Shown one piece after another: positions 1 through 8,753 of a stretch of DNA of 64,000 nucleotides; the stretch's first letter is position 1; every line of letters starts with the position of its first letter. A program made the translations under genes and the position numbers. The DNA comes from Geoalkalibacter ferrihydriticus DSM 17813 (lineage in GTDB: Bacteria; Desulfobacterota; Desulfuromonadia; Desulfuromonadales; Geoalkalibacteraceae), in NCBI RefSeq assembly GCF_000820505.1, contig NZ_JWJD01000001.1, positions 521,923 through 585,922 on the forward strand. The letters are read 5' to 3'. A model generated the notes under the pieces. That model was not told where the DNA came from. It worked only from the letters and a program-made list of their open reading frames with translations, and searched no databases.

Positions 1-1177
1 CCCCGCCGCTGTTGCGGCCTTTGAGCAGGTCGCGCAGTTGCTCGCGGCTCTCGACGCTGACGACGGTCTGGTCGCCAATGTAGTTTTTGGCGCCGGTGAA
101 CTGGCCCGAGAGCTGATCGTCGAGATCGGTGCGGTCGGTGATCAGCACAATGGTCGGGCTTTCGAAATCGACGCTCTTCATCAGCAACCGGGTGAGAAAG
201 AGCATGGTGAAGCTCTTTCCGCAGCCGGTGGCGCCGAAGTAGGTTCCGCCCTTGCCGTCGCCTTCCGGCTTACGGTGGCACTTGATGTTCGCGTAGAGCT
301 TGCGCGCGGCGTAGAACTGCGGGTAGCGGCAGACGACCTTAACCTGCTGCTTGGAGACATCGGGAAAATAGATGAAATGGCGGATCACCTCGCGCAGGCG
401 GTCCCTGTCGAAGAGCCCCTTGATCATGGTGTGCAGAGAGCTGATGCCGTCATGCTCAATGGTCTCGTTGCCGGTGACTTTGCGCCAGGTGTAAAAGAAG
501 TCGTAGGGGGCGAAGAGTGAGCCCATGCGCGAGTTGACCCCGTCGGAGATCACGCACAGGGCGTTGTACTTCATCAGCTCGGGGATGTCGCGGCAGTAGC
601 GGTTGGTGAGCTGCACGTAGGCATCATGGATGGTCGCCTCTTCGCGGATGGCGCTCTTAAACTCGAAGACCACCAGCGGCAGGCCGTTGACGTAGAGGAT
701 GGCGTCGGGGATGCGTCTCTCCGTCCCCTCGATTTCCAGCTGATTGACGATCTTGAAGATGTTGTTGGACCCGCCGTAGCCGTCCTCGCCTTCAGCCACC
801 AGGGTTTCCACCTCGCCAGGCCGGGGAATCCGCTGCTCGGGCAGTCCCGCGTAGTCGATGAGCTGGATGTAGAGGTCTTTCTGGGTGCGGTCTTCGCGCT
901 TGAGAAGGAAGCCGTCGGCAATGCGCTTGTGGATGGATCTGTTGGATTCGTAGAGGTCGTTGGCGGGGAGGGTCTCGAGCTGGCGGATGATGCTGTCGAT
1001 CTCGCCTTCGGTGATACTGTCGCCGGCGTAGCGTCTGGCGAGGTAGGCGCGCAGGTCATCTTTGATCAGCACCTCGCTCGGCGGGCGGGTGAAGGAATCG
1101 CCCCGGTGGTGCGGGTAGCCCTGCTTTTCCATCAGGGCGATGATCGCCTGCTCGAGCTTTTCCTCGGTGAACGTCAT
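1..1177 (-). CDS. hsdR: Type I restriction enzyme R subunit (HsdR), N-terminal part, runs off window
   Basis: Translocase/endonuclease subunit of a type I restriction-modification complex; cuts unmodified DNA with HsdM and HsdS. The reading frame is open from an ATG at 1177 to the window edge, giving the first 392 residues. Visible parts are the N-terminal PD-(D/E)xK nuclease region (IPDAILYVNGLPLVVFEFKS, with D and the E-x-K pair) and, near residue 330, the helicase Walker A motif FGATGCGKS followed by a VLITDRTDLDDQ segment. The rest of the helicase and the C-terminal HsdM-binding part lie outside. It starts 3 bases after the stop of the four-helix-bundle gene and is the last visible gene of the hsdM-hsdS-rhuM'-hsdR run. 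No frameshift was seen in the visible part. Confidence 0.93.
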   Translation of the reverse strand, partial: MTFTEEKLEQAIIALMEKQGYPHHRGDSFTRPPSEVLIKDDLRAYLARRYAGDSITEGEIDSIIRQLETLPANDLYESNRSIHKRIADGFLLKREDRTQKDLYIQLIDYAGLPEQRIPRPGEVETLVAEGEDGYGGSNNIFKIVNQLEIEGTERRIPDAILYVNGLPLVVFEFKSAIREEATIHDAYVQLTNRYCRDIPELMKYNALCVISDGVNSRMGSLFAPYDFFYTWRKVTGNETIEHDGISSLHTMIKGLFDRDRLREVIRHFIYFPDVSKQQVKVVCRYPQFYAARKLYANIKCHRKPEGDGKGGTYFGATGCGKSFTMLFLTRLLMKSVDFESPTIVLITDRTDLDDQLSGQFTGAKNYIGDQTVVSVESREQLRDLLKGRNSGG

Positions 1178-1180
1178 GGT

Positions 1181-1822
1181 TTAATAACCCCGCTTCTGCT
1201 TGCGTACCCGGTACAGTCGTTCGGTAAACCCGCCATCGTTTTCAAAGTTTTCCGCCAGTTGCGCCACCTGCCGGTCGAGCAAAGAGCAAGCCACGGCCAG
1301 CAGCACCAGGGCTGCGTTGGCGGACAGCTCGGGGTAGGTTCGGGTGGACAGTGTGGACCGGGTGGACGCGGTGGACTTTTTTCCGAGCTGTCCACTAAGT
1401 CCACACTGTCCACCAGGTCCACTGCTCTTCGCCACGACCATCACCCAGGCCGCAACCTCATCGGCGGTTCGGCAGCGCCGGTCGATCAGCTCTTGCCGCA
1501 AGGGGTCTTCTTTCGACCACTGGCGCAGCCGCCGCTGGCGCAGAAAATCCTCGTAATCGAGCTTCAGTTCTTCCAGGCTGGCCCGTGCCACCTGGGTCAG
1601 TTTCAGTTCGGTTTTCTTCGAGGTTGCCGAGGCCTGGGACCCTTCGGCGATGTTCTGCACCCCGCTGCGGGCCGCCTGCACCATCTGGTCGCGGGTGCGG
1701 CTGAAGCGGTCGATATAGCGGTCGCAGAATCGCACCGTCACATCGTAGACCAGCTGCGCGATCTGAAAGCTCTTCAGCTTTCGGTAGCCCCCATGTTTTG
1801 CAATCAGCCGCTCCCGTTCCAC
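1181..1822 (-). CDS. Four-helix-bundle protein (23S rRNA IVP-like, suffix-domain type)
   Basis: About 213 residues. The start is taken as GTG at 1822 because GGAGG lies 6 bases before it; the frame is open further upstream without an RBS. The N-terminal part (GGYRKLKSFQIAQLVYDVT, then DQMVQAARSGVQNIAEGS and KKTELKLTQVARASLEELKLDYEDFLRQR) matches the S23/intervening-sequence four-helix-bundle family; the C-terminus (LAENFENDGGFTERLYRVRKQKR) is the suffix seen in a subset of that family. The function of these proteins is unknown; relatives are encoded inside 23S rRNA intervening sequences. A low-complexity Ser/Thr/Arg linker in the middle is encoded by two facing arrays of 9-bp units (1344-1425), and a further array lies just upstream (1832-1867). 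It sits between truncated rhuM and hsdR. Confidence 0.78.
   Translation of the reverse strand: MERERLIAKHGGYRKLKSFQIAQLVYDVTVRFCDRYIDRFSRTRDQMVQAARSGVQNIAEGSQASATSKKTELKLTQVARASLEELKLDYEDFLRQRRLRQWSKEDPLRQELIDRRCRTADEVAAWVMVVAKSSGPGGQCGLSGQLGKKSTASTRSTLSTRTYPELSANAALVLLAVACSLLDRQVAQLAENFENDGGFTERLYRVRKQKRGY
1344..1425. repeat. Two facing arrays of 9-bp GTGGACNNN units
   Basis: Four consecutive 9-bp units with core GTGGAC (1344-1379) are followed, after a 10-base spacer, by four units with core GTCCAC (1390-1425), so the two arrays form a long imperfect inverted repeat. The period is three codons, so it stays in frame inside the four-helix-bundle gene and encodes its Ser/Thr/Arg- and Gly-rich linker. 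Confidence 0.85.
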
Positions 1823-1831
1823 CTCGCCCCT

Positions 1832-1867
1832 CCACAAAGTCCACAATGTCCACAATGTCCACTCAGT
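1832..1867. repeat. Array of four 9-bp CCACNNNGT units at the rhuM truncation point
   Basis: Units CCACAAAGT, CCACAATGT, CCACAATGT and CCACTCAGT run head to tail. They carry the same GTCCAC core as the array at 1344-1425. The array spans the stop codon of truncated rhuM (1863-1865) and the region just upstream of the four-helix-bundle start. Confidence 0.85.
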
Positions 1868-2183
1868 CAACACAAACTTGCTCTGGTGCTCCGTAACCAA
1901 CGGCCAGGATGGCTTCGAGGTTGTAGTGCTGCACATCGTAGCCTTTGCCAACGCTGGCAGTTGTCCGGAAATTCCGGACAACTGAATCAGAGTCCAGTTC
2001 CCCTTCGTCAAAGAGGTTCTGCAGGTGTTCACTGATGGTCTTCTTCGAGCGATCGTATAATTCCGCCATCAACGCCTGCGAAAGCCAGATCGTCTCGTTT
2101 TCGAAGCGACACTCGACCCGGGTCTTGCCGTCCTCGGTGGAGTAGAGGATGAATTCGCCGACGGATTCCTGATTCTGGCTCAT
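1863..2183 (-). pseudogene. RhuM-family protein, truncated to N-terminal 106 residues
   Basis: The N-terminus (GEFILYSTEDGKTRVECR, NETIWLSQALMAELYDRSKKTISEHLQNLFDEGEL, VVRNFRTTASVGKGYDVQHYNLEAILAVGY) is typical of the RhuM (virulence protein/DUF4062-neighbour) family, whose members are usually about 300 residues or more. Here homology stops right after AVGYG and a short unrelated tail leads to a stop inside a 9-bp repeat array; the C-terminal two thirds is not found downstream. Its ATG overlaps the hsdS stop by 4 bases, so it is translationally coupled to hsdS. RhuM genes often ride between hsdS and hsdR, and their role is unknown. It may be a remnant, or a short protein retaining the HTH-like N-terminal region. 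Confidence 0.75.
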
Positions 2184-3559
2184 ACGGCCTCCGCCGCCAG
2201 TTTCTCGGCATCCGGGAGGCGAAGTTCGCCGGAGAGGAGCTTGGGGAGGAGGGTGTCTCTTGTCGCCACCAGAGACTCTATTTCTTCCTGAATTAATAAT
2301 GACTTCCGGTGGCCAACCCTAAGCTGGATCTCTACCTCTTTCAGTATTGACTCACCAGGCATTACAACTAAATGGTTTTTAAGAATATCAGTCTTTAAGT
2401 TAGTGAATACACTCCCGTTACCCTGCAAAAGCAATTCGCTGCGAACAACCAAAAAAAGCTGATAAAGATACAGATCCCCAAACCATCTTTTTTTGGGAAA
2501 AAAGAGCCAACCATCGTGTATGCATGCGTCCAGATTCAAAAACATTGGCAAGCCTGGCGTCGCACTGTTGGAAAGGATTAGCTCTCCTTTCTTTAACATT
2601 ACCGTTTTCTTCAGTCCTTCTGGTTTGATGTACTGCTTTGTACTCATTATAAAGCGTGAAGAGCTTGCGGTAGCATCACTGATTTTCACCCAAGGTAGAC
2701 CGTTTTCGACCAAGTAATCATGAATGGGCCTTGGAGAACCTCCTCTTTTGACAGTGACATAGTCCCCAAGCTTAACCGGGTTCCACCCCTCCGGCACCCA
2801 CCCCATCACCTCGGTAAAGACAAAGCGGCTCGGAAACTGCTTTTGAATCGCTTCGGGGAGGGGTTTGCGCTTGTCACCGAGGGCCGCCCGGGCATCGGCC
2901 CTGGCTTGCAGCTCCTCGGGGATGGGGTTGCCTGCGGCAAGGGCGTTGTCGATCACCGGATCGAAATCGACAAACCAGCTCTTGAACAGCGCCTGCGCCA
3001 TCGCCTCCAGCGTGACATTCATCTGGCGGTTGAGTTCGATTTTGTCGTCGAGGGTTTTCAGAATATAGGCGATCGTTCTTTGTTCTTGGATCGAAGGATG
3101 GGATATCTTTAAGCGGCTGATCATTCCATTATTGAGACTTGCCCTCGTGGACATTGTGGAAAATGCCAACATCGCCCTTCTAAATTTTTGGCTTCGCAGA
3201 AAATAGCCAACATATTCTGGTACAAGGCAGTTCCCCTCTTTCGGGCGCAGTCTCTTTGTGAAGCCGTTAAAAGTAGCTTTTTCATAGTCTTTCAGGGAAA
3301 CACTACTCATCCCAAGCTCATCCATCGTTTCGCTGGTACGAGTAAGAAATACATCCCCGCGTTTCACAGAGCATTTTTCTTGCTCTTTTTCGCTCGACTG
3401 AACCAACTGGGTAAGGGTCTCAGGCAAAAAGAAGTTGTTAAAAACGTCTTTGAAGGCGAGAAATGGGTACCCAGAGCCAAAATCTTTTGCCGGTTTTGAT
3501 AAGCCTGAGCCGATTTCATACAAGTCAGTGAGAAATGATTCTTGCCACTCACCCCCCAT
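2180..3559 (-). CDS. hsdS: Type I restriction-modification specificity subunit HsdS
   Basis: 459 residues; sets the DNA target of the HsdM/HsdR complex. Two target-recognition domains alternate with two conserved helical spacers: TRD1 about residues 1-155, spacer QEQRTIAYILKTLDDKIELNRQMNVTLEAMAQALFKSWFVDF near 160-200, TRD2 about 245-410, and a second spacer ending EIESLVATRDTLLPKLLSGELRL near 420-445. The gene overlaps the end of hsdM by 11 bases and the start of rhuM' by 4. The TRD-coding DNA (about 2.3-2.7 and 3.1-3.5 kb) is clearly more AT-rich than the flanking hsdM and spacer DNA, as expected for exchanged recognition domains. Confidence 0.93.
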   Translation of the reverse strand: MGGEWQESFLTDLYEIGSGLSKPAKDFGSGYPFLAFKDVFNNFFLPETLTQLVQSSEKEQEKCSVKRGDVFLTRTSETMDELGMSSVSLKDYEKATFNGFTKRLRPKEGNCLVPEYVGYFLRSQKFRRAMLAFSTMSTRASLNNGMISRLKISHPSIQEQRTIAYILKTLDDKIELNRQMNVTLEAMAQALFKSWFVDFDPVIDNALAAGNPIPEELQARADARAALGDKRKPLPEAIQKQFPSRFVFTEVMGWVPEGWNPVKLGDYVTVKRGGSPRPIHDYLVENGLPWVKISDATASSSRFIMSTKQYIKPEGLKKTVMLKKGELILSNSATPGLPMFLNLDACIHDGWLFFPKKRWFGDLYLYQLFLVVRSELLLQGNGSVFTNLKTDILKNHLVVMPGESILKEVEIQLRVGHRKSLLIQEEIESLVATRDTLLPKLLSGELRLPDAEKLAAEAV

Positions 3560-5351
3560 AACCCAACACCTCCAGATTCTTCCGAATCTCAGTATCGAGT
3601 TTCACCGACTCGTCCATCTGCCGGTAAAGGGTCTGGGTCAGCTCAGCCATCTTCTCTTCGAAAGGCACGCCATCATCCGCGATTTCCGCAGCACCCACAT
3701 ACCGCCCCGGCGTCAGAACGAAATCGTTGGCCTTGATTTCCTCCAGCGTTGCCACCTTGCAGAAACCGGGTTTGTCCTCATAAGCCCCATCCTTCGCTTC
3801 ACCTCGCCATGCGTGATAAGTACGGGCTATCTCGGCAATGTCGTCGGAGGTTAACTCCTTATGGGTGCGATCGATCATCATCCCCATATTGCGGGCGTCG
3901 ATGAAAAGCGTCTCTCCCTGGCGATCGCGGTGATTGCTGTCGCTGTGCCCTTCGATGATCTGGGCTTTCTTGTTCTTGGTGATAAACCAGAGGCAGACCG
4001 GAATCTGGGTGGTGTAAAAGAGCTGTCCCGGCAGGGCAATCATGCAGTCGACCAGATCATTTTCGATCATCTTTTGGCGTATCGCTCCTTCGCCTCGCGT
4101 GTTGGTCGACATCGACCCATTCGCCAGGACGAAGCCCGCCACCCCGTTCTCGGAGAGCTTGGAGATCATGTGCAGAATCCAGGCGTAGTTGGCGTTGCCG
4201 GTGGGCGGGACGTCGTAGCCGGACCAGCGCGGGTCGTCGAGAAGCTCGTCGGCTCCGCGCCACTGGTCGAGGTTGAAGGGCGGGTTGGCCATGATGAAAT
4301 CGGCCTTGAGGTCGGGATGCTGATCCCTGAAGAAGGTATCGGCGGGGACGTCCCCCAGGTTGGTGGCGATCCCCCGGATAGCGAGGTTCATCTTCGCCAG
4401 CTTGTAGGTGGTGGCGGTCAGCTCCTGGCCGTAGATGGAGACATCCTTCTTGTTCCCCTGATGGCTCTCGACGAACTTGACCGACTGCACGAACATGCCG
4501 CCCGAACCGCAGCAGGGGTCGTAGATCTTCCCCCGGAAGGGTTCGATCATCTCGGCGATGAGGTTGACCACGCACTTGGGGGTGTAGAACTCACCGCCGC
4601 CCTTGCCTTCGGTGGCGGCGAACTTGCCGAGAAAGTATTCGTAGACCCGCCCGACGACATCCTCTTCTTTGTCCGCGACGGTGTCGATGTTGTCAATGGA
4701 GTCGATCAGGGCAGCCAGCTTGCTGACCTGGATACCGAGGCGGGAGAAGTAGTTGTCGGGCAGCGCCCCGCGCAGGGATTTGTTGTTCTTCTCGACCGTG
4801 TGCAGGGCGGTGTCGATCTTCACCGCGATGTCGTCCTGCTTGGCGTTTTTCTGGATGAACGACCAGCGCGACTCTTCGGAGAGGTAGAAGACGTTCTTCA
4901 TGGTGTAGAACTCCACCATGTCGACATACGCTTCTTTCCCCTCGGCGATAATCTCCCTGCGGCGCTCCTCGAACTTGTCGCTGATGAACTTGAGGAAGAT
5001 CAGGCTCAGTACCACGTGCTTGTACTCGGACGACTCGACGCTGCCCCGCAGCCGGTCGGCAGTATCCCAGAGCGTCTGCTCGAAGCTCTTCTGCTTCTTC
5101 GGCGCAACCGCCCTGCCGTTGCCGTTTTTCGCTTTGCGCGGTTTTTCGGCAGGCTTGGCGGCAGGTTCTACTTTCGGCGCTGGGTTGCCGAACAGCTCTG
5201 TCAGCTTCGCACCCTGTTCCGGGGACGGCTCCGCCTTGCCGGTTTCCCACTGCGACACCAGCACCTGGGTGGCGCCGACCATTTTCCCCAGCTTGCCCTG
5301 GGACAGGCCCAAGGCCTTGCGCCCGGTACGAATCCATTCCAACTGACTCAT
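3549..5351 (-). CDS. hsdM: Type I DNA methyltransferase HsdM with N-terminal XRE-type HTH domain
   Basis: 600 residues from ATG 5351, chosen because AGGAG lies 8 bases upstream; a GTG 6 bases earlier is too close to it. N6-adenine methyltransferase of the type I complex. SAM-binding motif I DPCCGSGG (about residue 278), catalytic motif IV NPPF (about 356) and the upstream GEFYTP box (about 253) are intact. Residues 1-55 form a Cro/C1-type helix-turn-helix (GLSQGKLGKMVGATQVLVSQWETGKAEPS), joined by a Pro/Lys-rich linker (about 58-88) to the HsdM N-terminal helical domain. Ordinary HsdM is near 500 residues, so the HTH is an addition; it could autoregulate the operon. First gene of the hsd run. 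Confidence 0.93.
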   Translation of the reverse strand: MSQLEWIRTGRKALGLSQGKLGKMVGATQVLVSQWETGKAEPSPEQGAKLTELFGNPAPKVEPAAKPAEKPRKAKNGNGRAVAPKKQKSFEQTLWDTADRLRGSVESSEYKHVVLSLIFLKFISDKFEERRREIIAEGKEAYVDMVEFYTMKNVFYLSEESRWSFIQKNAKQDDIAVKIDTALHTVEKNNKSLRGALPDNYFSRLGIQVSKLAALIDSIDNIDTVADKEEDVVGRVYEYFLGKFAATEGKGGGEFYTPKCVVNLIAEMIEPFRGKIYDPCCGSGGMFVQSVKFVESHQGNKKDVSIYGQELTATTYKLAKMNLAIRGIATNLGDVPADTFFRDQHPDLKADFIMANPPFNLDQWRGADELLDDPRWSGYDVPPTGNANYAWILHMISKLSENGVAGFVLANGSMSTNTRGEGAIRQKMIENDLVDCMIALPGQLFYTTQIPVCLWFITKNKKAQIIEGHSDSNHRDRQGETLFIDARNMGMMIDRTHKELTSDDIAEIARTYHAWRGEAKDGAYEDKPGFCKVATLEEIKANDFVLTPGRYVGAAEIADDGVPFEEKMAELTQTLYRQMDESVKLDTEIRKNLEVLGYGG

Positions 5352-5680
5352 CGTCACTGCTCCTGCTTATAGAGCCCACACGATGGCAGCACCGAAAGGT
5401 GATAAGGATCGCATGTGCGTAAACCCCTTCCGTCGCCGGCCGAGATCATCAATGGGGATATCGGGAATTGGTGGTACGGAATGGCCATGCTCGCCCTCGG
5501 TTTTTCCGCATCGAATCAGAAAAGCAAAAAACGCTTGCAGCATAACATTTTTCTAACCGTCCGTGAACCGAAAAGCCAAGGAATGACTTGGGGATGGTGA
5601 ATGACGGTGGAAGGGATAAGAGAAGTGATCAGCCTCGGGAACGCCGGACCACAGTCAGACAACCGAGACCTTAAAAACCA
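5352..5680. other. Intergenic stretch between hsdM and the tRNA-Arg terminator
   Basis: About 330 bases upstream of hsdM. The only open frame is a 61-codon plus-strand one at 5415-5600 with no ribosome site or recognisable product; I do not call it. It must hold the hsdM promoter, but no convincing -35/-10 pair was found. Confidence 0.5.
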
Positions 5681-5712
5681 AAAAAGGCTTAGCTGAAATT
5701 TCAGCTAAGCCC
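5681..5712 (-). terminator. Rho-independent terminator after tRNA-Arg
   Basis: An uninterrupted dyad GGCTTAGCTGAAA/TTTCAGCTAAGCC at 5686-5711 is followed on the minus strand by a T-run (5681-5685 and further T-rich sequence). It lies 11 bases beyond the tRNA-Arg CCA. Confidence 0.8.
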
Positions 5713-5722
5713 TTGATTTTAG

Positions 5723-5799
<77 letters not shown>

Positions 5800-5845
5800 G
5801 CAAAGAGGGTACTCTTATCTCTCAAATTCGAGAGAATGTCAAGGC

Positions 5846-6382
5846 CTAATTGAGGTCATCCTGTTCGCTGGGAAAGAAATCCACCAGATTGAAAACGTAG
5901 CGGGGGTGCTCATAGGCATGGGCCTCGGGGTAGAGGCTGAACAGCCAGCCGCAGTAGATTTCCTCACCCTCGTCGTGAATGGCGATCTGGGTGCCCGGAT
6001 TTTCGGGGCGATTGGAAGCCGAGGTCATCACCAGACCGTTCATGACAAAGTGCGGGAGAAAGTTTCTGACCTCCAGACTGAGCCCTGCGTCACCGAATTT
6101 GAATTCTTCGCCGATATGGGCGGTGTGAACTTCTTCGTGTCCCGTTTCGCGGTCGTAAACGGCGATTCTCACCGCCTTCCATTGCCCATGAACTTCGGGA
6201 GGCACGATGATCAACGCCCGCGAGGGGCAGACCCGCAGGGGCTCTCCGAGAGTCTCCACTGCCGAAGATTCCAGAGGCGGTTCCTGCTTTTCGGTGCACC
6301 CAAGCAACAGGAAGCACAGAATAAGGGCAAAAAAAACATTTATGGGCAAATCGTGAGTGATCCTCTGTTCGGCAAAAAACAT
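5846..6382 (-). CDS. DUF2155 domain lipoprotein
   Basis: 178 residues from ATG 6382; a TTG codon about 11 residues in is an alternative start. A hydrophobic segment ends in the lipobox LLLGC (cysteine about residue 29), so it is probably an outer- or inner-membrane lipoprotein. The remainder fits DUF2155: YDRETGHEEVHTAHIGEEFKFG, then NPGTQIAIHDEGEEIYCGWLFSLYPEAHAYEHPRY near the C-terminus. Function is unknown. It lies between tRNA-Arg and tRNA-Ser, on the same strand as both. Confidence 0.75.
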   Translation of the reverse strand: MFFAEQRITHDLPINVFFALILCFLLLGCTEKQEPPLESSAVETLGEPLRVCPSRALIIVPPEVHGQWKAVRIAVYDRETGHEEVHTAHIGEEFKFGDAGLSLEVRNFLPHFVMNGLVMTSASNRPENPGTQIAIHDEGEEIYCGWLFSLYPEAHAYEHPRYVFNLVDFFPSEQDDLN

Positions 6383-6462
6383 CGTGCCAGACCGGATAAG
6401 GCGAAAAACAGTGGAAGGGGCTGGGTAACGCGTCTCTTACAATGAAAGGAATGTTTTTAAAC

Positions 6463-6556
<94 letters not shown>

Positions 6557-6622
6557 GTACAACCTGCTTATATATTCTATTTCCAACGATGCTTCAATCC
6601 CTACCAGACCCGAAATCAAAAT

Positions 6623-6708
6623 TGGCGGAGGAGGTAGGATTCGAACCCACGGAACTTTCGTTCAACGGTTTTCAAGACCGCCGCCTTCAACCACTCGGCC
6701 ACTCCTCC
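6623..6708 (-). tRNA. tRNA-Ser (anticodon TGA)
   Basis: Acceptor GGAGGAG pairs with CTCCTCC, anticodon TGA in loop CTTGAAA, extended variable arm, T-loop TTCGAAT, encoded CCA at 6623-6625; 86 bases. It begins 11 bases after the serS stop. Confidence 0.95.
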
Positions 6709-6719
6709 GCAGGTCTGTC

Positions 6720-7994
6720 TCAACTCTTGCTGATGCGTTCCAAACCGCCCATGTAAGGTCGCAGAACTTCAGGAACAACCACCGAACCGTCCTGCTGCTG
6801 GTAGTTTTCCAGAATCGCCACCAGAGTGCGCCCAACGGCCAGTCCCGAACCGTTGAGGGTATGCACGAATTCAGGCTTGGCACCTTCTTCACGGCGAAAA
6901 CGGATGCCGGCGCGGCGCGCCTGGAAGTCGCGGAAGTTGGAGCAGGAGGAAATCTCGCGATAGGCCTCCTGACCGGGCAGCCAGACTTCGATATCAAAGG
7001 TGCGGGCTGCGGAAAAACCCAAGTCACCGCTGCACAGATCCACCACCCGATAAGGCAGTTCGAGCAACTGCAGCACTTTTTCGGCATGACCGAGCAGGGC
7101 CTGCAACTCGGTGTCGGAATCTTCGGGGCGGGTGAACTTGACCAGCTCGACTTTGTTGAACTGGTGCTGACGGATCAGCCCGCGCACGTCGCGTCCGTGA
7201 GACCCGGCCTCCTTGCGGAAGCAGGGCGTGTAAGCGGCGTAGGAAATCGGCAACTGCGCGGCGGCCAGAATTTCATCGCGGTGGATATTGGTCACCGGCA
7301 CTTCGGCCGTCGGCACCAGAAAGAAATCGACGTCGTCGGTATGAAAAAGATCGCTTTCGAACTTGGGGAGCTGTCCGGTCCCCGTCATGGATTCTCTGTT
7401 TACCATAAAGGGCGGCAATACTTCAACATATTTGTGTTCTTGCGTATGCAGGTCGAGCATCAGGTTGATCAGCGCCCGCTCCAGGCGCGCACCGGCGCCG
7501 CGCATGAGGGAAAAACGCGCCCCGGTAATCTTGCCCGCTCGCTCAAAGTCTATAATGGCGAGATCCTCGCCCAGATCCCAGTGGGCCTTGGGGGTGAAGG
7601 AAAAACTCGGCGGCGTGCCCCAGCGACGCACCTCGACATTGTCGGCCTCGGAGGTGCCCAGGGGAATCTGCTCGTGGGGAAGGTTGGGAATCTGCATGAG
7701 CAGGCCCTGCAGGGCCTCTTCGGCGGCCTTGAGTTCGGCATCGAGATCCTTGATTCGGCCGGAGACCTCTTTCATGCGGACGATCTCGCCCTGCACTTGG
7801 CTTTTATCCTTGGTGCGGCCGATGAGCGCCGAAACCTGGTTACGCTCGGCCTTGAGGCTTTCCGCCTCCTGCAACAGGGCGCGCCGACGCTGGTCGAAAT
7901 CACGAAAATCAGAGAGATCGAGTTCGCCGCCGCGCTGCTGCAGGCGCCGCTCCGCTTCGTCGAGTTGGTCACGCAGATATTTGAGATCGAGCAT
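6720..7994 (-). CDS. serS: Seryl-tRNA synthetase
   Basis: 424 residues, usual length. Charges tRNA-Ser with serine in the cytoplasm. An N-terminal coiled-coil arm that grips the long variable arm spans about residues 30-100 ([18 protein letters not shown] ... [12 protein letters not shown]). Class II motif 2 is [21 protein letters not shown], and motif 3 runs [18 protein letters not shown] near the C-terminus. Two tRNA-Ser genes follow directly on the same strand, placing enzyme and substrates in one likely transcription unit. Confidence 0.97.
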   Translation of the reverse strand: MLDLKYLRDQLDEAERRLQQRGGELDLSDFRDFDQRRRALLQEAESLKAERNQVSALIGRTKDKSQVQGEIVRMKEVSGRIKDLDAELKAAEEALQGLLMQIPNLPHEQIPLGTSEADNVEVRRWGTPPSFSFTPKAHWDLGEDLAIIDFERAGKITGARFSLMRGAGARLERALINLMLDLHTQEHKYVEVLPPFMVNRESMTGTGQLPKFESDLFHTDDVDFFLVPTAEVPVTNIHRDEILAAAQLPISYAAYTPCFRKEAGSHGRDVRGLIRQHQFNKVELVKFTRPEDSDTELQALLGHAEKVLQLLELPYRVVDLCSGDLGFSAARTFDIEVWLPGQEAYREISSCSNFRDFQARRAGIRFRREEGAKPEFVHTLNGSGLAVGRTLVAILENYQQQDGSVVVPEVLRPYMGGLERISKS

Positions 7995-8076
7995 GGATAG
8001 CCTTCTTTCGGAAAATGAGCAGGTATTATTAGCACCTCATGAGCCTTGCGTCAACCGCCGAACAGAGCCTAGGAGC

Positions 8077-8649
8077 CTAGCTGCCTCCCCTCACCCACCA
8101 GTCGCTGTTCTCGTCGAACCACCAGCGCGTCGAATCCGTAGCCCAGATGGTTTCCGCCAGGCGCTTGGCGGACTCGGTGCGCAGACGGCGCACGGCGAAG
8201 GGATACCACTCGTCGGCATAGCGGTTGCCAAGGTCCTTGTACTCTTTGAGTGCCAGGATCATTTCGAGCTGATCGGCATCGTGGGCGATGCGCGCTTCAG
8301 GTGTTTCGCCGGCGGCGAATTCGGCGAGCAGCCCGCGGTAGTCATCACCGAAGGGCAAGGTGCGGGCAAGATCGTCCACGGCACGCTCTTCATCGACCTT
8401 TACGTACTTTTTGTTGACGTAGTTGAGATCGCCGGTGCGCGCTTCGGGAATGTCGTGAAAAAGGCACAGCGCCAGTACCCGCCCGACATCCACGCCGCCG
8501 TCGAGACGCGCCAGGGAATAGCCGATGAGCGTGGCGCGAAAGATATGTTCGGCCACCGATTCGGTACCCGAGCCGAGAAACTGAAAGCCGGTGCGTGGCG
8601 TGCGCTTGAGCATACCGGCTTCGAAGAAAAAATTGGCGAGATTTTTCAT
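8077..8649 (-). CDS. HD-domain phosphohydrolase (YfbR-like 5'-nucleotidase family)
   Basis: 190 residues. HD-superfamily metal-dependent phosphohydrolase: metal ligands H35 (SVAEHIFR), H65-D66 (LFHDIPEARTGDLNY) and D126 (IAHDADQLEM) are all present. The length and the HDIPEARTGD box match the HD_3/YfbR group, some of which dephosphorylate deoxynucleoside monophosphates; the substrate here is inferred only. Monocistronic or ahead of the EamA gene, separated from it by an inverted repeat. Confidence 0.85.
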   Translation of the reverse strand: MKNLANFFFEAGMLKRTPRTGFQFLGSGTESVAEHIFRATLIGYSLARLDGGVDVGRVLALCLFHDIPEARTGDLNYVNKKYVKVDEERAVDDLARTLPFGDDYRGLLAEFAAGETPEARIAHDADQLEMILALKEYKDLGNRYADEWYPFAVRRLRTESAKRLAETIWATDSTRWWFDENSDWWVRGGS

Positions 8650-8660
8650 AAAATAAATCG

Positions 8661-8746
8661 TCCCTTGTCCCCAGTCCTTTGTCCTTAATTACCGGTTTTG
8701 AGCCTTTGAGCTTTTAGCAAAGGGCCAAGGACCAGTGACCAGGGAC
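8661..8746. repeat. Imperfect inverted repeat (TGTCC-rich dispersed element)
   Basis: Arms 8661-8686 and about 8721-8746 match in about 20 of 26 positions when one is reversed. Built of repeated GTCC/GGAC blocks, it lies between two minus-strand genes and could act as a transcript 3'-end hairpin or be a REP-like element. Confidence 0.5.
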
Positions 8747-8753
8747 AGCCCCT

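Noticed and set aside
38-5372. Long plus-strand open frames opposite the hsd genes (for example 626-2035 and 3861-5372)
   Set aside because: They are antisense to intact hsdR, hsdS and hsdM with clear domain content, and their products show no family signature.
5415-5600. 61-codon plus-strand frame upstream of tRNA-Arg
   Set aside because: No ribosome site, no recognised product, and no neighbour in the same direction.
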